Of a stretch of DNA of 31,168 bases, positions 7,237 to 15,040 are shown piece after piece. Both the position numbers and the translations under genes were made by a program. The notes beneath the pieces are model-generated. The model ran no database searches. It was not told the origin of the DNA and saw only the letters and a program-made list of their open reading frames with translations. The stretch's first letter is position 1; each line of letters begins with the position of its first letter. Origin of the DNA: Luteococcus sp043424415 (GTDB lineage: Bacteria; Actinomycetota; Actinomycetes; Propionibacteriales; Propionibacteriaceae); NCBI RefSeq assembly GCF_043424415.1, contig NZ_JBHWOO010000096.1, positions 1 to 31,168 of the forward strand, given 5' to 3'.

Positions 7237-8391
7237 GTGCTGAGCATTGGCATCGACATCGGTGGCACCAAGGTGGCAGCCGGCGTCGTCGACGAACGGG
7301 GCCAGGTCCTGCGACGGCTCCAGCGCCCCACACCCTCGACCAGTCCGGAAGCGGTCGAGGACGTCATCGTGGAGGTCGTCGAGGAGCTGTGCTCCACACA
7401 CCAGGCCGTCACCGTGGGCATCGGAGCCGCCGGATGGGTCGACACCGACCAGGCGATCGTGCGCTTCTCGCCCCACCTGGCCTGGCGCAACGAACCGCTC
7501 AAGGCCCGGCTGAACCAGCGCATCGAACAGCCCGTGCTGGTGGACAATGACGCGAATGCCGCCGCCTGGGCCGAGTACCGCTTCGGCGCCGGGCGCAATG
7601 CGCACGTGATGACCTGCATCACGCTGGGGACCGGTATCGGCGGTGCCCTGGTGATCAATGGCCGGCTCTTTCGTGGGCGTTTCGGCATGGCCGGCGAGTT
7701 CGGCCACATGGGTGTCGTGCCCCAGGGCCACTGGTGCCCGTGCGGCAACCGGGGATGCTGGGAGCAGTACGCCTCGGGCAATTCCCTGGTGCGTGACGCG
7801 AAGGCCCTCCTGCGCGAGAACTCCCCTCAGGCACAGCCACTGCTGGAACGCATCGACGGCGACATCGACGCCCTGACCGGCCCCGACGTCACCGCCGCCG
7901 CCATGGACGGTGACCGGATGTCGGTGGAGCTGATCAGTGACGTCGGCACCTGGCTTGGGCGCGGGCTGGCGAACCTGGCGGCTGCCCTGGACCCGGACCT
8001 GTTCGTCGTGGGCGGTGGGGTGAGCGCCGCCGGCGACCTGCTGATGGAACCGGCTCAACAAGCCTTCGACCGCACCCTCACCGGGCGGGGATTCCGGCCC
8101 CCGGCCCGGCTGGAGCTCGCGAGCTTCCTCAATGACGCCGGTCTGGTCGGTGCCGCTGACCTGGCACGCCACTCGATGGACGAGCCCCCTGGTGCCGCCC
8201 GCGGCTTCTGGCCGCGTCGCCGGCGAAGGGGTACCGGACTGGGCGGCCTGCTGCACCGACTGGAGCCGGGCGAGGCGATCTCATCGCGTTCCACGCGCTC
8301 CCGATGGGCGTCCACCGCGGCGTCGAGCCAGACCCAGCGCGAGAGCGTCTGGCCGCCGCGCTACTGGAGCGACCAGCACTGGACCGAGTAG
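7237..8391 (+). CDS. glk: ROK-family glucokinase with Arg-rich C-terminal tail
   Basis: Phosphorylates glucose to glucose 6-phosphate in the cytoplasm. ATP-type phosphate-binding motif IGIDIGGTK lies at residues 4-12, the catalytic Asp in VDNDANAAAWAE, LGTGIGG follows, and the ROK zinc motif is GHWCPCGNRGCWE. The start GTG has AGGAGGGAG 7 nt upstream. Synteny with the corynebacterial glk neighbourhood supports glucokinase over a transcriptional ROK repressor, as does the lack of an HTH. The kinase fold should end near residue 310 (LVGAADLARHS). About 70 extra residues follow, with RRRRR and many Ser/Arg, ending WSDQHWTE; no family explanation is seen. It is 27 bp after the NlpC/P60 gene, so possibly co-transcribed. 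Confidence 0.87.
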   Translation: MLSIGIDIGGTKVAAGVVDERGQVLRRLQRPTPSTSPEAVEDVIVEVVEELCSTHQAVTVGIGAAGWVDTDQAIVRFSPHLAWRNEPLKARLNQRIEQPVLVDNDANAAAWAEYRFGAGRNAHVMTCITLGTGIGGALVINGRLFRGRFGMAGEFGHMGVVPQGHWCPCGNRGCWEQYASGNSLVRDAKALLRENSPQAQPLLERIDGDIDALTGPDVTAAAMDGDRMSVELISDVGTWLGRGLANLAAALDPDLFVVGGGVSAAGDLLMEPAQQAFDRTLTGRGFRPPARLELASFLNDAGLVGAADLARHSMDEPPGAARGFWPRRRRRGTGLGGLLHRLEPGEAISSRSTRSRWASTAASSQTQRESVWPPRYWSDQHWTE

Positions 8392-8456
8392 TTCGTCGGG
8401 CCGGTGCACGGACGATGGGTGGCGCCGCAGGGCTGGGGCTGGAAGGGGCAGTGCCC

Positions 8457-8915
8457 TCAGACCTGGGCCCCGTCATTTTCCAGCGGCTCACGGTCCTTCG
8501 GCAGACTGACCAGCGCCACCACCAGGCCGATCAGGAAGGCGCCGACAGCCCAGCCCACCAGCGGCCCCACTTCGGCGCCGAAGATGGCCCCCAGGAAGAC
8601 CAGCACCGCGAAGGACATCAGCAGCGAGCTGGCCAGGAAGGGGCCCTTCGGCATCTCCGCCGGGCGGGGTCGGGGTGGCACGAAGGGCTCATCGGGGTCG
8701 TCGGGAACCGCCGCGTCCATCGCCGCGGTCATCGAGAAGTCGTCGCGGGTGCCCGGACGTGCAGCCTCCCGAGGAGCGGGCGCTGCGGCCTCCGACGCCG
8801 GGGTGGAGGACAGGTCACGGGGCTCCGTCGATGGCGCGGGTCCGCCCGGCTGGGGGCCGAACTCGGCGTCCACGATCGCCCGGAAACGGGCCTCGGTGTC
8901 GTCCGTGGCGCTCAT
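8457..8915 (-). CDS. Small membrane protein with acidic/Pro-rich N-terminus, unknown
   Basis: 152 residues: a cytoplasmic-looking Ala/Pro/Asp-rich N-terminal half, then two hydrophobic helices (about 93-114, LLMSFAVLVFLGAIFG; about 118-140, VGWAVGAFLIGLVVALVSL), then a short charged tail. No named family recognised; similar two-helix actinobacterial proteins are usually annotated as hypothetical. The ATG overlaps, as ATGA, the stop of an 11-codon leaderless frame immediately upstream. There is no strong Shine-Dalgarno site, so translation may depend on that coupling. It is convergent with glk, 65 bp apart. Confidence 0.7.
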   Translation of the reverse strand: MSATDDTEARFRAIVDAEFGPQPGGPAPSTEPRDLSSTPASEAAAPAPREAARPGTRDDFSMTAAMDAAVPDDPDEPFVPPRPRPAEMPKGPFLASSLLMSFAVLVFLGAIFGAEVGPLVGWAVGAFLIGLVVALVSLPKDREPLENDGAQV

Positions 8916-8947
8916 CGGCAGGACGATTCGTCGAAGCAGCTGGTCAC
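8912..8947 (-). CDS. Putative leaderless 11-codon mini-ORF, VTSCFDESSCR
   Basis: GTG at 8947 lies exactly 7 nt after a minus-strand TAGGCT. The frame encodes VTSCFDESSCR and its TGA overlaps the ATG of the membrane protein gene (ATGA). Position, frame and overlap are seen directly. That it is translated, and that its paired cysteine codons sense anything, is inference by analogy with leaderless cysteine-containing mini-ORFs described in mycobacteria. Confidence 0.45.
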   Translation of the reverse strand: MTSCFDESSCR

Positions 8948-8954
8948 GTCCACC

Positions 8955-8960
8955 AGCCTA
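8955..8960 (-). promoter_or_regulatory. -10 box (TAGGCT) for the mini-ORF and membrane protein
   Basis: Identical to the -10 hexamers before aroG and ppiA, with a 7-nt spacer to GTG 8947. Confidence 0.6.
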
Positions 8961-9030
8961 CGACGAGCACGACGTCGCAGGCAGCACCCGCCACGGGGCG
9001 CGGCAGGCCGTCCGCAACCTGCCCAGGCCC

Positions 9031-9036
9031 TAGTCT
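9031..9036 (+). promoter_or_regulatory. -10 box (TAGTCT) of the acyltransferase / two-component operon
   Basis: Same hexamer as before metF, but no start codon lies 6-8 nt downstream. The transcript would have a leader of about 50 nt ending in GGAGG before ATG 9093. Confidence 0.5.
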
Positions 9037-9092
9037 GGGAGGCGGCCGCCCCGCCGCGTTCCCCACGCGCGAGGCCAGGAGCAGGAGGACCG

Positions 9093-10136
9093 ATGAGCAT
9101 CGACGAGCAGAGCCGGGACGAGGCCGGGACCGCCCCCGACATGACGGGGCCCACCCCCGGCACCGAGGTTGGCGGCGGGCCCGCGAGCCCTCCTCCCGAG
9201 CAGCCGCCCGCCGGTCCGCAGCTGGTGGCGCGTGCCGCCGAACTCACCCACCAGGCCGCCGAACGGGTACGGGTCCAGGTCGAAGGCGCGGACCTCCTCC
9301 CCGCCGAGGGGCCAGCCCTGTTGGTGCTCAACCACCTCTCGCACCTGGACCAGGTGCCCGCCCGCCCGCACGGCCGACGCATCCACGTCGTCGGCCCTCA
9401 CCGGGGAACCGCCGCCAGGACCCTGAAGCGGCTGGCCCGACGCTCCGAGCCCGACCAGGACCCCGAGGAGCTGGCCCACACCCGGGCCAAGGCGCTGCTG
9501 GAGCAGGGCGAACTGGTCGCGGTCTTCCCCGAGGGGGGACGTTCCCCCGACGGGCGCCTCTACCGGGGCCGGCCCTGGGTGGCCCGGCTCGTGCTCGACA
9601 CACAGGTGCCCGTGCTGCCGGTCGCGGTGCTGCCACAGCAGTCCCTTGTGGCACGCACCGTTGCCCCACACCTGCGCGTGGGCACGCCGCTCGACCTTGA
9701 GCGCTACCGCGCCCTGCCCTGCCCCGAAGGACAGGAACAGCTGGTCTGCCAGATGGTCACCGACCTGCTGATGGAATCGTTGATGGCGCTGTCCGGCCAG
9801 ACCTACATGGACATCGATGTCGACCGACGGCGTGCCGGACTGCTGGAACAGCGCCGTACCCGCACCGCCGCCACCCGGGCCGAGGCCCGCGCCCGGAGGG
9901 CCCGCGAACTGGCCGAGCAACAGCAGCGGATCGCCGACCGGGAGGCCGAGGCCGCCGAGATCGCCCGCGCCCAGGCCCTGGCCGCCGACCTTGCCCGCGA
10001 CCAGGCCCGGCGCGCTGCCGAGGCCGACGCGCGACGCCAGGCCCTGCGCCAGGTCCGGCTCGACCAGGGCGCGCAGACCAAGGGACGCGACATCACCCGG
10101 CCACGCCACCACAGCCCCACCGACGGCAACGACTGA
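9093..10136 (+). CDS. PlsC-like 1-acylglycerol-3-phosphate acyltransferase with C-terminal coiled coil
   Basis: Likely transfers an acyl chain to a lysophosphatidate-like acceptor at the inner membrane. The acyltransferase core spans about residues 55-225, with the catalytic HX4D motif in LNHLSHLDQ and the second block VAVFPEGGRS. Length is 347 residues. The last 100 or so (about 245-335) form an Arg/Ala/Glu/Gln-rich heptad-like helix that is not part of the family core. The N-terminal 45 residues are Pro/Gly-rich and probably disordered. ATG 9093 has GGAGG 5 nt upstream. It corresponds in position to Rv2182c-type genes and is followed after 2 bp by the sensor kinase. Exact substrate unknown. 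Confidence 0.82.
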   Translation: MSIDEQSRDEAGTAPDMTGPTPGTEVGGGPASPPPEQPPAGPQLVARAAELTHQAAERVRVQVEGADLLPAEGPALLVLNHLSHLDQVPARPHGRRIHVVGPHRGTAARTLKRLARRSEPDQDPEELAHTRAKALLEQGELVAVFPEGGRSPDGRLYRGRPWVARLVLDTQVPVLPVAVLPQQSLVARTVAPHLRVGTPLDLERYRALPCPEGQEQLVCQMVTDLLMESLMALSGQTYMDIDVDRRRAGLLEQRRTRTAATRAEARARRARELAEQQQRIADREAEAAEIARAQALAADLARDQARRAAEADARRQALRQVRLDQGAQTKGRDITRPRHHSPTDGND

Positions 10137-10138
10137 GC

Positions 10139-11281
10139 ATGGCCCTGGGCGCGACCGACGACCTGTTCGACTCCGTCTACCGGGTGCAGGCCCGGATGCG
10201 ATGGGGGCTGCTTGTCCATGCCGTGGTGGTGAACCTGGCGCGCATCGAACGCGCCGACCATCCCCGGGTGCTGCTGGCGATGTGCCTGGGGATGGGGTTG
10301 TGGACCGTCGTGGTCAACCGGCTCCTGCGGGACCCGGACACCCGCCGCTCCTCGGTCTTCTGGGCGGACCTGGCCGTCTCCGCCCTGGTCGTCGCCCTGA
10401 CCGACTGGACGCTGGGACACGAGGTCTTCCTGCAGACCCAGCTGGGAGTGGGTGGCTTCTGGATGGGGATGCCCTCCCTGGCCTTGGCCGTCTGGTACGG
10501 CGCAGGGGTCGGCATGGCCTCCGCGAGCGCCCTGGTGCTGGTCTGCTACCTGCACTCCCTGGAGGAGCCGTGGGTGTGGTCGCTGCTGGTGGTGCAGGCA
10601 GTGTGTGCCTGGGCCACCGCCCAGATCGTCACCACGGTGCAGGAGGTCGCCGCCGACCGTGATGCGCGCAATGCGCGCCTGCTCGTACTGGCCGAGCGCG
10701 ACCGTCTCAACCGCATCGTGCACGACGGCGCCCTGCAGGTGCTGGTCATGGTCGAGCGGGAAGGGCCGGAGCTCGGACCGAAGGGGGAGCGGCTCGCGGC
10801 ACTGGCCCGGCGGCAGGAGTCCCAGTTGCGTCTGCTGCTGCAGGACCGCACCGTCGACCTGCCAGGAGAGCCTGGCAGCCAGACCGACGTGGTCCAACTG
10901 ATCGAGGCCCATGCCGACGACCGCGTGACAGTGGCCGCCCCGGCCGGCGAGGTACTCCTGCAGGCTCGCCGTGCCCAAGAACTGGGTGCAGCCGTCAGTG
11001 AGGTGCTGCTCAACGTCGAACGCCACGCCGGCCCCGGCGCCCGTGCCTGGATCCTCGTGGAGGTGGAGAACGACGAGCTCTTGGTGAGCATCCGCGATGA
11101 CGGGGTCGGCATGTCGCGTGAGCAGGTGGCCGATGCCGCCGCCGGGGGACGCCTGGGCATTGGTGCGTCCATCGTGGGACGGCTGGAGGACATCGGGGGC
11201 CGGGCCGTGGCACGATCACAGCCAGGACGGGGAGTGGAGTGGGAGCTGCACGTGCCGATGGATGCGCCGGAGGAGCAGTGA
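10139..11281 (+). CDS. Membrane sensor histidine kinase, MacS/NarX-like
   Basis: 380 residues. Residues about 20-175 contain several hydrophobic helices forming a membrane sensor. The dimerisation/phosphoacceptor helix has ERDRLNRIVHDGALQVL with His at about 197, as in HisKA_3 kinases. The HATPase domain has the N box VLLNVERHAG, G1 DDGVGM and G2 GGRLGIGASIVGRL. It is the cognate partner of the response regulator that overlaps its stop codon by one base. From memory, this kinase type in this location is annotated MacS family in actinobacteria; the signal is unknown. Linkage to an acyltransferase and cell-wall genes hints at envelope stress, which is inference. Confidence 0.88.
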   Translation: MALGATDDLFDSVYRVQARMRWGLLVHAVVVNLARIERADHPRVLLAMCLGMGLWTVVVNRLLRDPDTRRSSVFWADLAVSALVVALTDWTLGHEVFLQTQLGVGGFWMGMPSLALAVWYGAGVGMASASALVLVCYLHSLEEPWVWSLLVVQAVCAWATAQIVTTVQEVAADRDARNARLLVLAERDRLNRIVHDGALQVLVMVEREGPELGPKGERLAALARRQESQLRLLLQDRTVDLPGEPGSQTDVVQLIEAHADDRVTVAAPAGEVLLQARRAQELGAAVSEVLLNVERHAGPGARAWILVEVENDELLVSIRDDGVGMSREQVADAAAGGRLGIGASIVGRLEDIGGRAVARSQPGRGVEWELHVPMDAPEEQ

Positions 11282-11946
11282 TGGAGGCTCGACGGGTCAT
11301 GCTGGTCGACGACCACCCGATGTGGATCGAGGCCCTGGGCGAGGACCTGGTTCAGGCCGGCTTCGAGATCGCGGCGGTCGCCCACGACGGGCAGGAGTGC
11401 CTGCGTCGCGCCCGCGCCGCCCGCCCCGACGTCATCGTGATGGACCTGCGCATCCCCGAACCTGACGGCGCCACCTGCATCCAGGTGCTGCTGCGCGACT
11501 TCCCCGAGACCAAGGTGCTGGTGGTCTCCGCCTCCGGCGAGCGTGAGGACGTGCTGCGCGCCGTGAAGGCGGGGGCCAAGGGCTACCTGGTGAAGTCGGC
11601 CTCCCGCGCCGAGCTCGTCGAGGGGGTCTGCCGCACCGCCCAGGGTGACGCCGTCTTCACCCCCGGCCTGGCCGGACTGGTGCTGGGCGAGTTCCGTCGG
11701 ATGGCCACCATCGCCCACGACCCCGGCGCCGAGGGTCCCCAGCTCACCCCGCGCGAGACCGACGTGCTGCGTCGCGTCGCCAAGGGCATGGCCTATCGCG
11801 AGATCGCCGTGGAGCTCTTCGTCAGCCACCGCACCGTGCAGAACCACGTGCAGAACGTGCTGCGCAAGCTGCAGCTGCACAATCGTGTCGAGTTGACGCT
11901 CTACGCGCTGGAGGTCGGCCTGGCCGAGCCTGAGGACCCCCGCTGA
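11281..11946 (+). CDS. NarL/LuxR-family response regulator (MacR-like)
   Basis: 221 residues. The receiver domain (about 5-120) has the acidic pair in MLVDDHP, the phosphoacceptor Asp in VIVMDLRIPEPDG and the conserved Lys in YLVKSAS. The C-terminal LuxR-type HTH (about 152-215) reads LTPRETDVLRRVAKGM and HRTVQNHVQNVLRKL. It should be phosphorylated by the adjacent kinase and act as a transcription factor. ATG 11281 shares its A with the kinase stop (TGATG), implying coupled expression. Targets are not evident from the window. Confidence 0.92.
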   Translation: MEARRVMLVDDHPMWIEALGEDLVQAGFEIAAVAHDGQECLRRARAARPDVIVMDLRIPEPDGATCIQVLLRDFPETKVLVVSASGEREDVLRAVKAGAKGYLVKSASRAELVEGVCRTAQGDAVFTPGLAGLVLGEFRRMATIAHDPGAEGPQLTPRETDVLRRVAKGMAYREIAVELFVSHRTVQNHVQNVLRKLQLHNRVELTLYALEVGLAEPEDPR

Positions 11947-11964
11947 GGCATGGCCGGCACAGGC

Positions 11965-11988
11965 CGACGACCTGGTGTCCTGTCGTCG
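11965..11988 (+). terminator. Weak hairpin after the response regulator
   Basis: CGACGAC/GTCGTCG pair across a 10-nt loop, 18 bp after the stop and before the aroG promoter. The stem is short and lacks a T run. Confidence 0.35.
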
Positions 11989-12022
11989 CGTGGACGGGCG
12001 CCCGCCAGCGTGGACGCGCGGC

Positions 12023-12028
12023 TAGGCT
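12023..12028 (+). promoter_or_regulatory. -10 box (TAGGCT) giving leaderless aroG mRNA
   Basis: TAGGCT, 7 nt spacer, then ATG at 12036; no Shine-Dalgarno site between. Confidence 0.65.
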
Positions 12029-12035
12029 GACTGCC

Positions 12036-13424
12036 ATGTCTTCCCGAGTGCCTTCCCTGGACGAATTGCGCGCACTGCCCAAGGTGCAGCAGCCCACCTA
12101 CCAGGACGCCGACGAACTGGCCGCGGTCACTGACCAGCTGCGCACCCTGCCCCCGCTGGTCTTCGCCGGTGAGTGCGACGAGTTGCGCGAGAAGCTCGCG
12201 GAGGTGGCCGAGGGCCGCGCCTTCCTGTTGCAGGGAGGTGACTGCGCCGAGACCTTCGACACGGTGACCGGTGACAACGTCAAGGGCAAGCTGCGCGTGC
12301 TGCTCAGCATGGCCGTCGTGATGACCTATGCCGCGCAGGTGCCGGTGGTCAAGGTGGGACGAATCGCCGGCCAGTACGCCAAGCCGCGCAGCAAGGACAC
12401 CGAGACCCGCGACGGCGTCACCCTGCCCGCCTACCGTGGCGATGCGGTCAACGGCTTCGACTTCACCGAGCAGAGCCGTCGCCACGACCCCAAGCGCCTG
12501 GTGGGTGTCTACCACGCCTCGGCCGCCACGCTGAACCTGGTGCGTGCCTTCGTCAAGGGCGGTTTCGCCGACCTGCGCACCATCCACTCGTGGAATGCCG
12601 ACTTCGTGCGCAATTCCAATGTGGAGAGCCGCTACGAGCAGCTGGCCAATGAGATCGAGCGTGCCCTGGCCTTCATGGTGACCACCGGCGTGAGCGACCA
12701 GACCCTGTCCGAGGTGGACTTCTACGCCAGCCACGAGGCCCTGCTGCTCGACTACGAGCACGCCATGACCCGCATCGACTCGCGCTCCCAGCTGCCCTAC
12801 GACACTTCCGGGCACATGGTGTGGATCGGCGAGCGCACCCGGCAGCTGGACGGCGCTCACGTCGAGCTGCTGCGCCACGTGCAGAACCCGATCGGCATCA
12901 AGCTGGGCCCCACCAGCACGCCCGAGGATGCCATCGCCCTGGCCGATGCTCTCGATCCCGACCGCGTGCCCGGCCGCATCACCTTCATCACCCGCATGGG
13001 TGCGGCGAACGTGCGCGAGAAGCTGCCTGCGCTGGTCAAGGGCATCGAGGCCAGCGGACGCAAGGTGGTGTGGGTCTGCGACCCGATGCACGGCAACACC
13101 TTCGAGACCGACAACGGCTTCAAGACCCGCTCCTACTCCGACGTCGTGGAGGAGCTCAACGGCTTCTTCGACGTCCACCACGAGCTGGGCACCTGGCCCG
13201 GTGGCGTGCACGTCGAGTTGACCGGCGACGACGTCACCGAGTGCCTGGGCGGTGCCTTCCAGCTCGCCGAGGCCGACCTCGCCAACCGCTACCAGACCAC
13301 CTGCGACCCGCGGCTCAACCGCAACCAGTCGCTGGAGCTGGCCTTCATGGTGGCCGAGCGGCTGTCCGACGGAAGGATCCGTCGCCCCAACCTGATCGAC
13401 GAGTTCCGCAACCTCGACTTCTGA
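12036..13424 (+). CDS. aroG: Class II 3-deoxy-D-arabino-heptulosonate 7-phosphate synthase
   Basis: Condenses phosphoenolpyruvate with erythrose 4-phosphate, the first committed step of the shikimate and aromatic amino acid pathway. At 462 residues it matches the plant-type class II family found in mycobacteria. Visible signatures are the metal-binding Cys in LLQGGDCAETF, VVKVGRIAGQYAKPRS, VRNSNVESRYE, IKLGPTSTPEDA, and the metal His in WVCDPMHGNTF. Mycobacterial enzymes are feedback-inhibited by aromatic amino acids and can complex with chorismate mutase; neither can be judged here. The start is fixed by the leaderless promoter geometry. It is followed after 11 bp by the threonine aldolase gene. 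Confidence 0.96.
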   Translation: MSSRVPSLDELRALPKVQQPTYQDADELAAVTDQLRTLPPLVFAGECDELREKLAEVAEGRAFLLQGGDCAETFDTVTGDNVKGKLRVLLSMAVVMTYAAQVPVVKVGRIAGQYAKPRSKDTETRDGVTLPAYRGDAVNGFDFTEQSRRHDPKRLVGVYHASAATLNLVRAFVKGGFADLRTIHSWNADFVRNSNVESRYEQLANEIERALAFMVTTGVSDQTLSEVDFYASHEALLLDYEHAMTRIDSRSQLPYDTSGHMVWIGERTRQLDGAHVELLRHVQNPIGIKLGPTSTPEDAIALADALDPDRVPGRITFITRMGAANVREKLPALVKGIEASGRKVVWVCDPMHGNTFETDNGFKTRSYSDVVEELNGFFDVHHELGTWPGGVHVELTGDDVTECLGGAFQLAEADLANRYQTTCDPRLNRNQSLELAFMVAERLSDGRIRRPNLIDEFRNLDF

Positions 13425-13435
13425 GGAGGATGATG

Positions 13436-14467
13436 ATGCCCGGCATGATCGACCTGCGGTCCGACACCATCACCCGTCCGACCCAGGAGATGCGCCGGGC
13501 CATGCTGGAGGCGCCCGTCGGGGACGACGTCTACGGCGAGGACGAGACGGTCGCCGAGCTGGAGGCCAGGGTCGCCGGCCTGATGGGCCACCAGGCGGGC
13601 CTGTTCTGCGCGACCGGCTCGCTGGCGAACCTGCTGGGCATCTGGCTGCACGTGCCGCCGGGCGGTGAGGTGCTGTGCGACCAGCAGGCCCACATCGTGC
13701 GGGCCGAGATGGGGGCGCACGCCAGCCTGCACGGGATCACCACGCGCACCTGGACCAGTGCGCATGGGATCGCCGGTGCCTCGACGGTCTCGGCGGCCGT
13801 CGCCCCCCACAACGGGCCCTTCCTGGTGCGCACTACGGCGATCGAGGTGGAGAACACCCACAACTTCGGCGGCGGCACCATCCAGTCGCTGCAGACCCTG
13901 CGGGGCATCCGGCAGGTGGCCGACGAGCACGGCCTGGCGATGCACCTGGATGGGGCCAGGTTGTGGAATGCGCACGTCGCCACGGGTGAGTCGCTGCGGG
14001 AGCACGGGGCGCTCTTCGAGACCGCCAGCCTGTGCCTGAGCAAGGGGCTGGGCGCGCCGGTGGGCTCGGTGCTCACCGGATCGGCCGAGCACATCGCCCG
14101 GGCCCGGGTGCAGCGCAAGCGCCTGGGCGGTGGCTGGCGGCAGGCGGGGATGCTCGCAGCCGCCGGGCTGTACGCGCTGGACCACCACGTGGAGCGCCTT
14201 GCCCAGGACCATGCCGCCGCCCGCGGTTTCGCCGAGCAGGTGGCGCTGGCAGCGCCGGGAGCCTGCGCTCCCGAGGAGGTCGCCACCAACATCGTGGTGG
14301 TCTCCACCGGGACCCGCCCGGCCGCCGATGTCGTGGCCGCAGCGGGGGAGCGGGGCATCCGCCTCTCGGTAGTGGGTGGCCACCTGGTGCGCGCCGTCAC
14401 CCACCTGGACGTGACCGGTGAGCAATGCCGCGAGGCGGGCCGGGTCCTGGGGGAAGTGCTGTCATGA
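13436..14467 (+). CDS. ltaE: Low-specificity L-threonine aldolase
   Basis: PLP enzyme splitting L-threonine or L-allo-threonine into glycine and acetaldehyde. 343 residues, fold type I. The N-terminal signature is MIDLRSDTITRPT, followed by DDVYGEDET; HLDGARLWNA carries the cofactor-binding Asp, and the Schiff-base Lys is in SLCLSKGLGAPVGSVL. Three in-frame ATGs follow one another (13430, 13433, 13436). The last is preferred because GAGGAGG (ending 13429) is then 6 nt away. It overlaps the GNAT gene as ATGA and follows aroG closely, so aroG-ltaE-GNAT is probably one transcript. A biosynthetic link between the aldolase and aromatic synthesis is not obvious. Confidence 0.92.
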   Translation: MPGMIDLRSDTITRPTQEMRRAMLEAPVGDDVYGEDETVAELEARVAGLMGHQAGLFCATGSLANLLGIWLHVPPGGEVLCDQQAHIVRAEMGAHASLHGITTRTWTSAHGIAGASTVSAAVAPHNGPFLVRTTAIEVENTHNFGGGTIQSLQTLRGIRQVADEHGLAMHLDGARLWNAHVATGESLREHGALFETASLCLSKGLGAPVGSVLTGSAEHIARARVQRKRLGGGWRQAGMLAAAGLYALDHHVERLAQDHAAARGFAEQVALAAPGACAPEEVATNIVVVSTGTRPAADVVAAAGERGIRLSVVGGHLVRAVTHLDVTGEQCREAGRVLGEVLS

Positions 14468-14988
14468 GCAGCCTTTCGCTCAGGCGGTTGGTGGTGGGCG
14501 ACGAGCAGGAGGTGCTCAATGCCTTCATCGGCGACGTCTCGATGGACCGCCAGGGTGGCATCGCCTCCCTGGAGCAGGCGCGCGCCTATGTGGAGCGTCT
14601 GGCCTCCGTCGACGCCCCGCACCTGGCCTGGGCCGTGGTGGACGAGGACGACCGGCTCTGTGGGCTGGTGGCGATCACCGTCGAACCCGACGAGGTGGGC
14701 TGGTTCTGGTACTGGATGGCCAAGCGCTGCCGGGGGCGGGGATGGACCAGCCGCGCCGCCGCGACGGTGGCCAGCTGGGCCCTGGACGAGGTGGGCCTGT
14801 ACCGGCTCGAACTGGGCCACCGCGCCGACAACCCCGCCTCTGGAATCGTCGCGGAACGGGCCGGTTTCGTCCGGGAGGGCATCCAGCGCGAGAAGTTCCT
14901 GGTCGACGGCCAGCGGGTGGATGCGATCAGCTATTCACGCCTGCGCAGCGATCCAGGGCCCGCGCTGGAGGCGTTGCCGATGCGCTGA
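14464..14988 (+). CDS. GNAT-family N-acetyltransferase, RimJ/RimL-like
   Basis: 174 residues forming one GNAT domain. The acetyl-CoA pyrophosphate loop is CRGRGWTSRAA (about residues 91-101), and the C-terminal block NPASGIVAERAGFVREG is typical of RimJ/RimL-type enzymes that acetylate N-termini or small amines. The acceptor is unknown. ATG overlaps the aldolase stop (ATGA), so the two are translationally coupled. Confidence 0.85.
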   Translation: MSSLSLRRLVVGDEQEVLNAFIGDVSMDRQGGIASLEQARAYVERLASVDAPHLAWAVVDEDDRLCGLVAITVEPDEVGWFWYWMAKRCRGRGWTSRAAATVASWALDEVGLYRLELGHRADNPASGIVAERAGFVREGIQREKFLVDGQRVDAISYSRLRSDPGPALEALPMR

Positions 14989-15040
14989 GGCCTACGCGGG
15001 TCTGCTCGACAGCCTTGGTATGGGGCAGCAGACTGGGGAC

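Noticed and set aside
8304..9092. In-frame extension upstream of the acyltransferase
   Set aside because: It crosses glk and the minus-strand membrane-protein gene, and a good Shine-Dalgarno site defines ATG 9093.
12821..13435. In-frame extension upstream of threonine aldolase
   Set aside because: It is an alternative frame of aroG; GAGGAGG directly precedes the aldolase ATGs.
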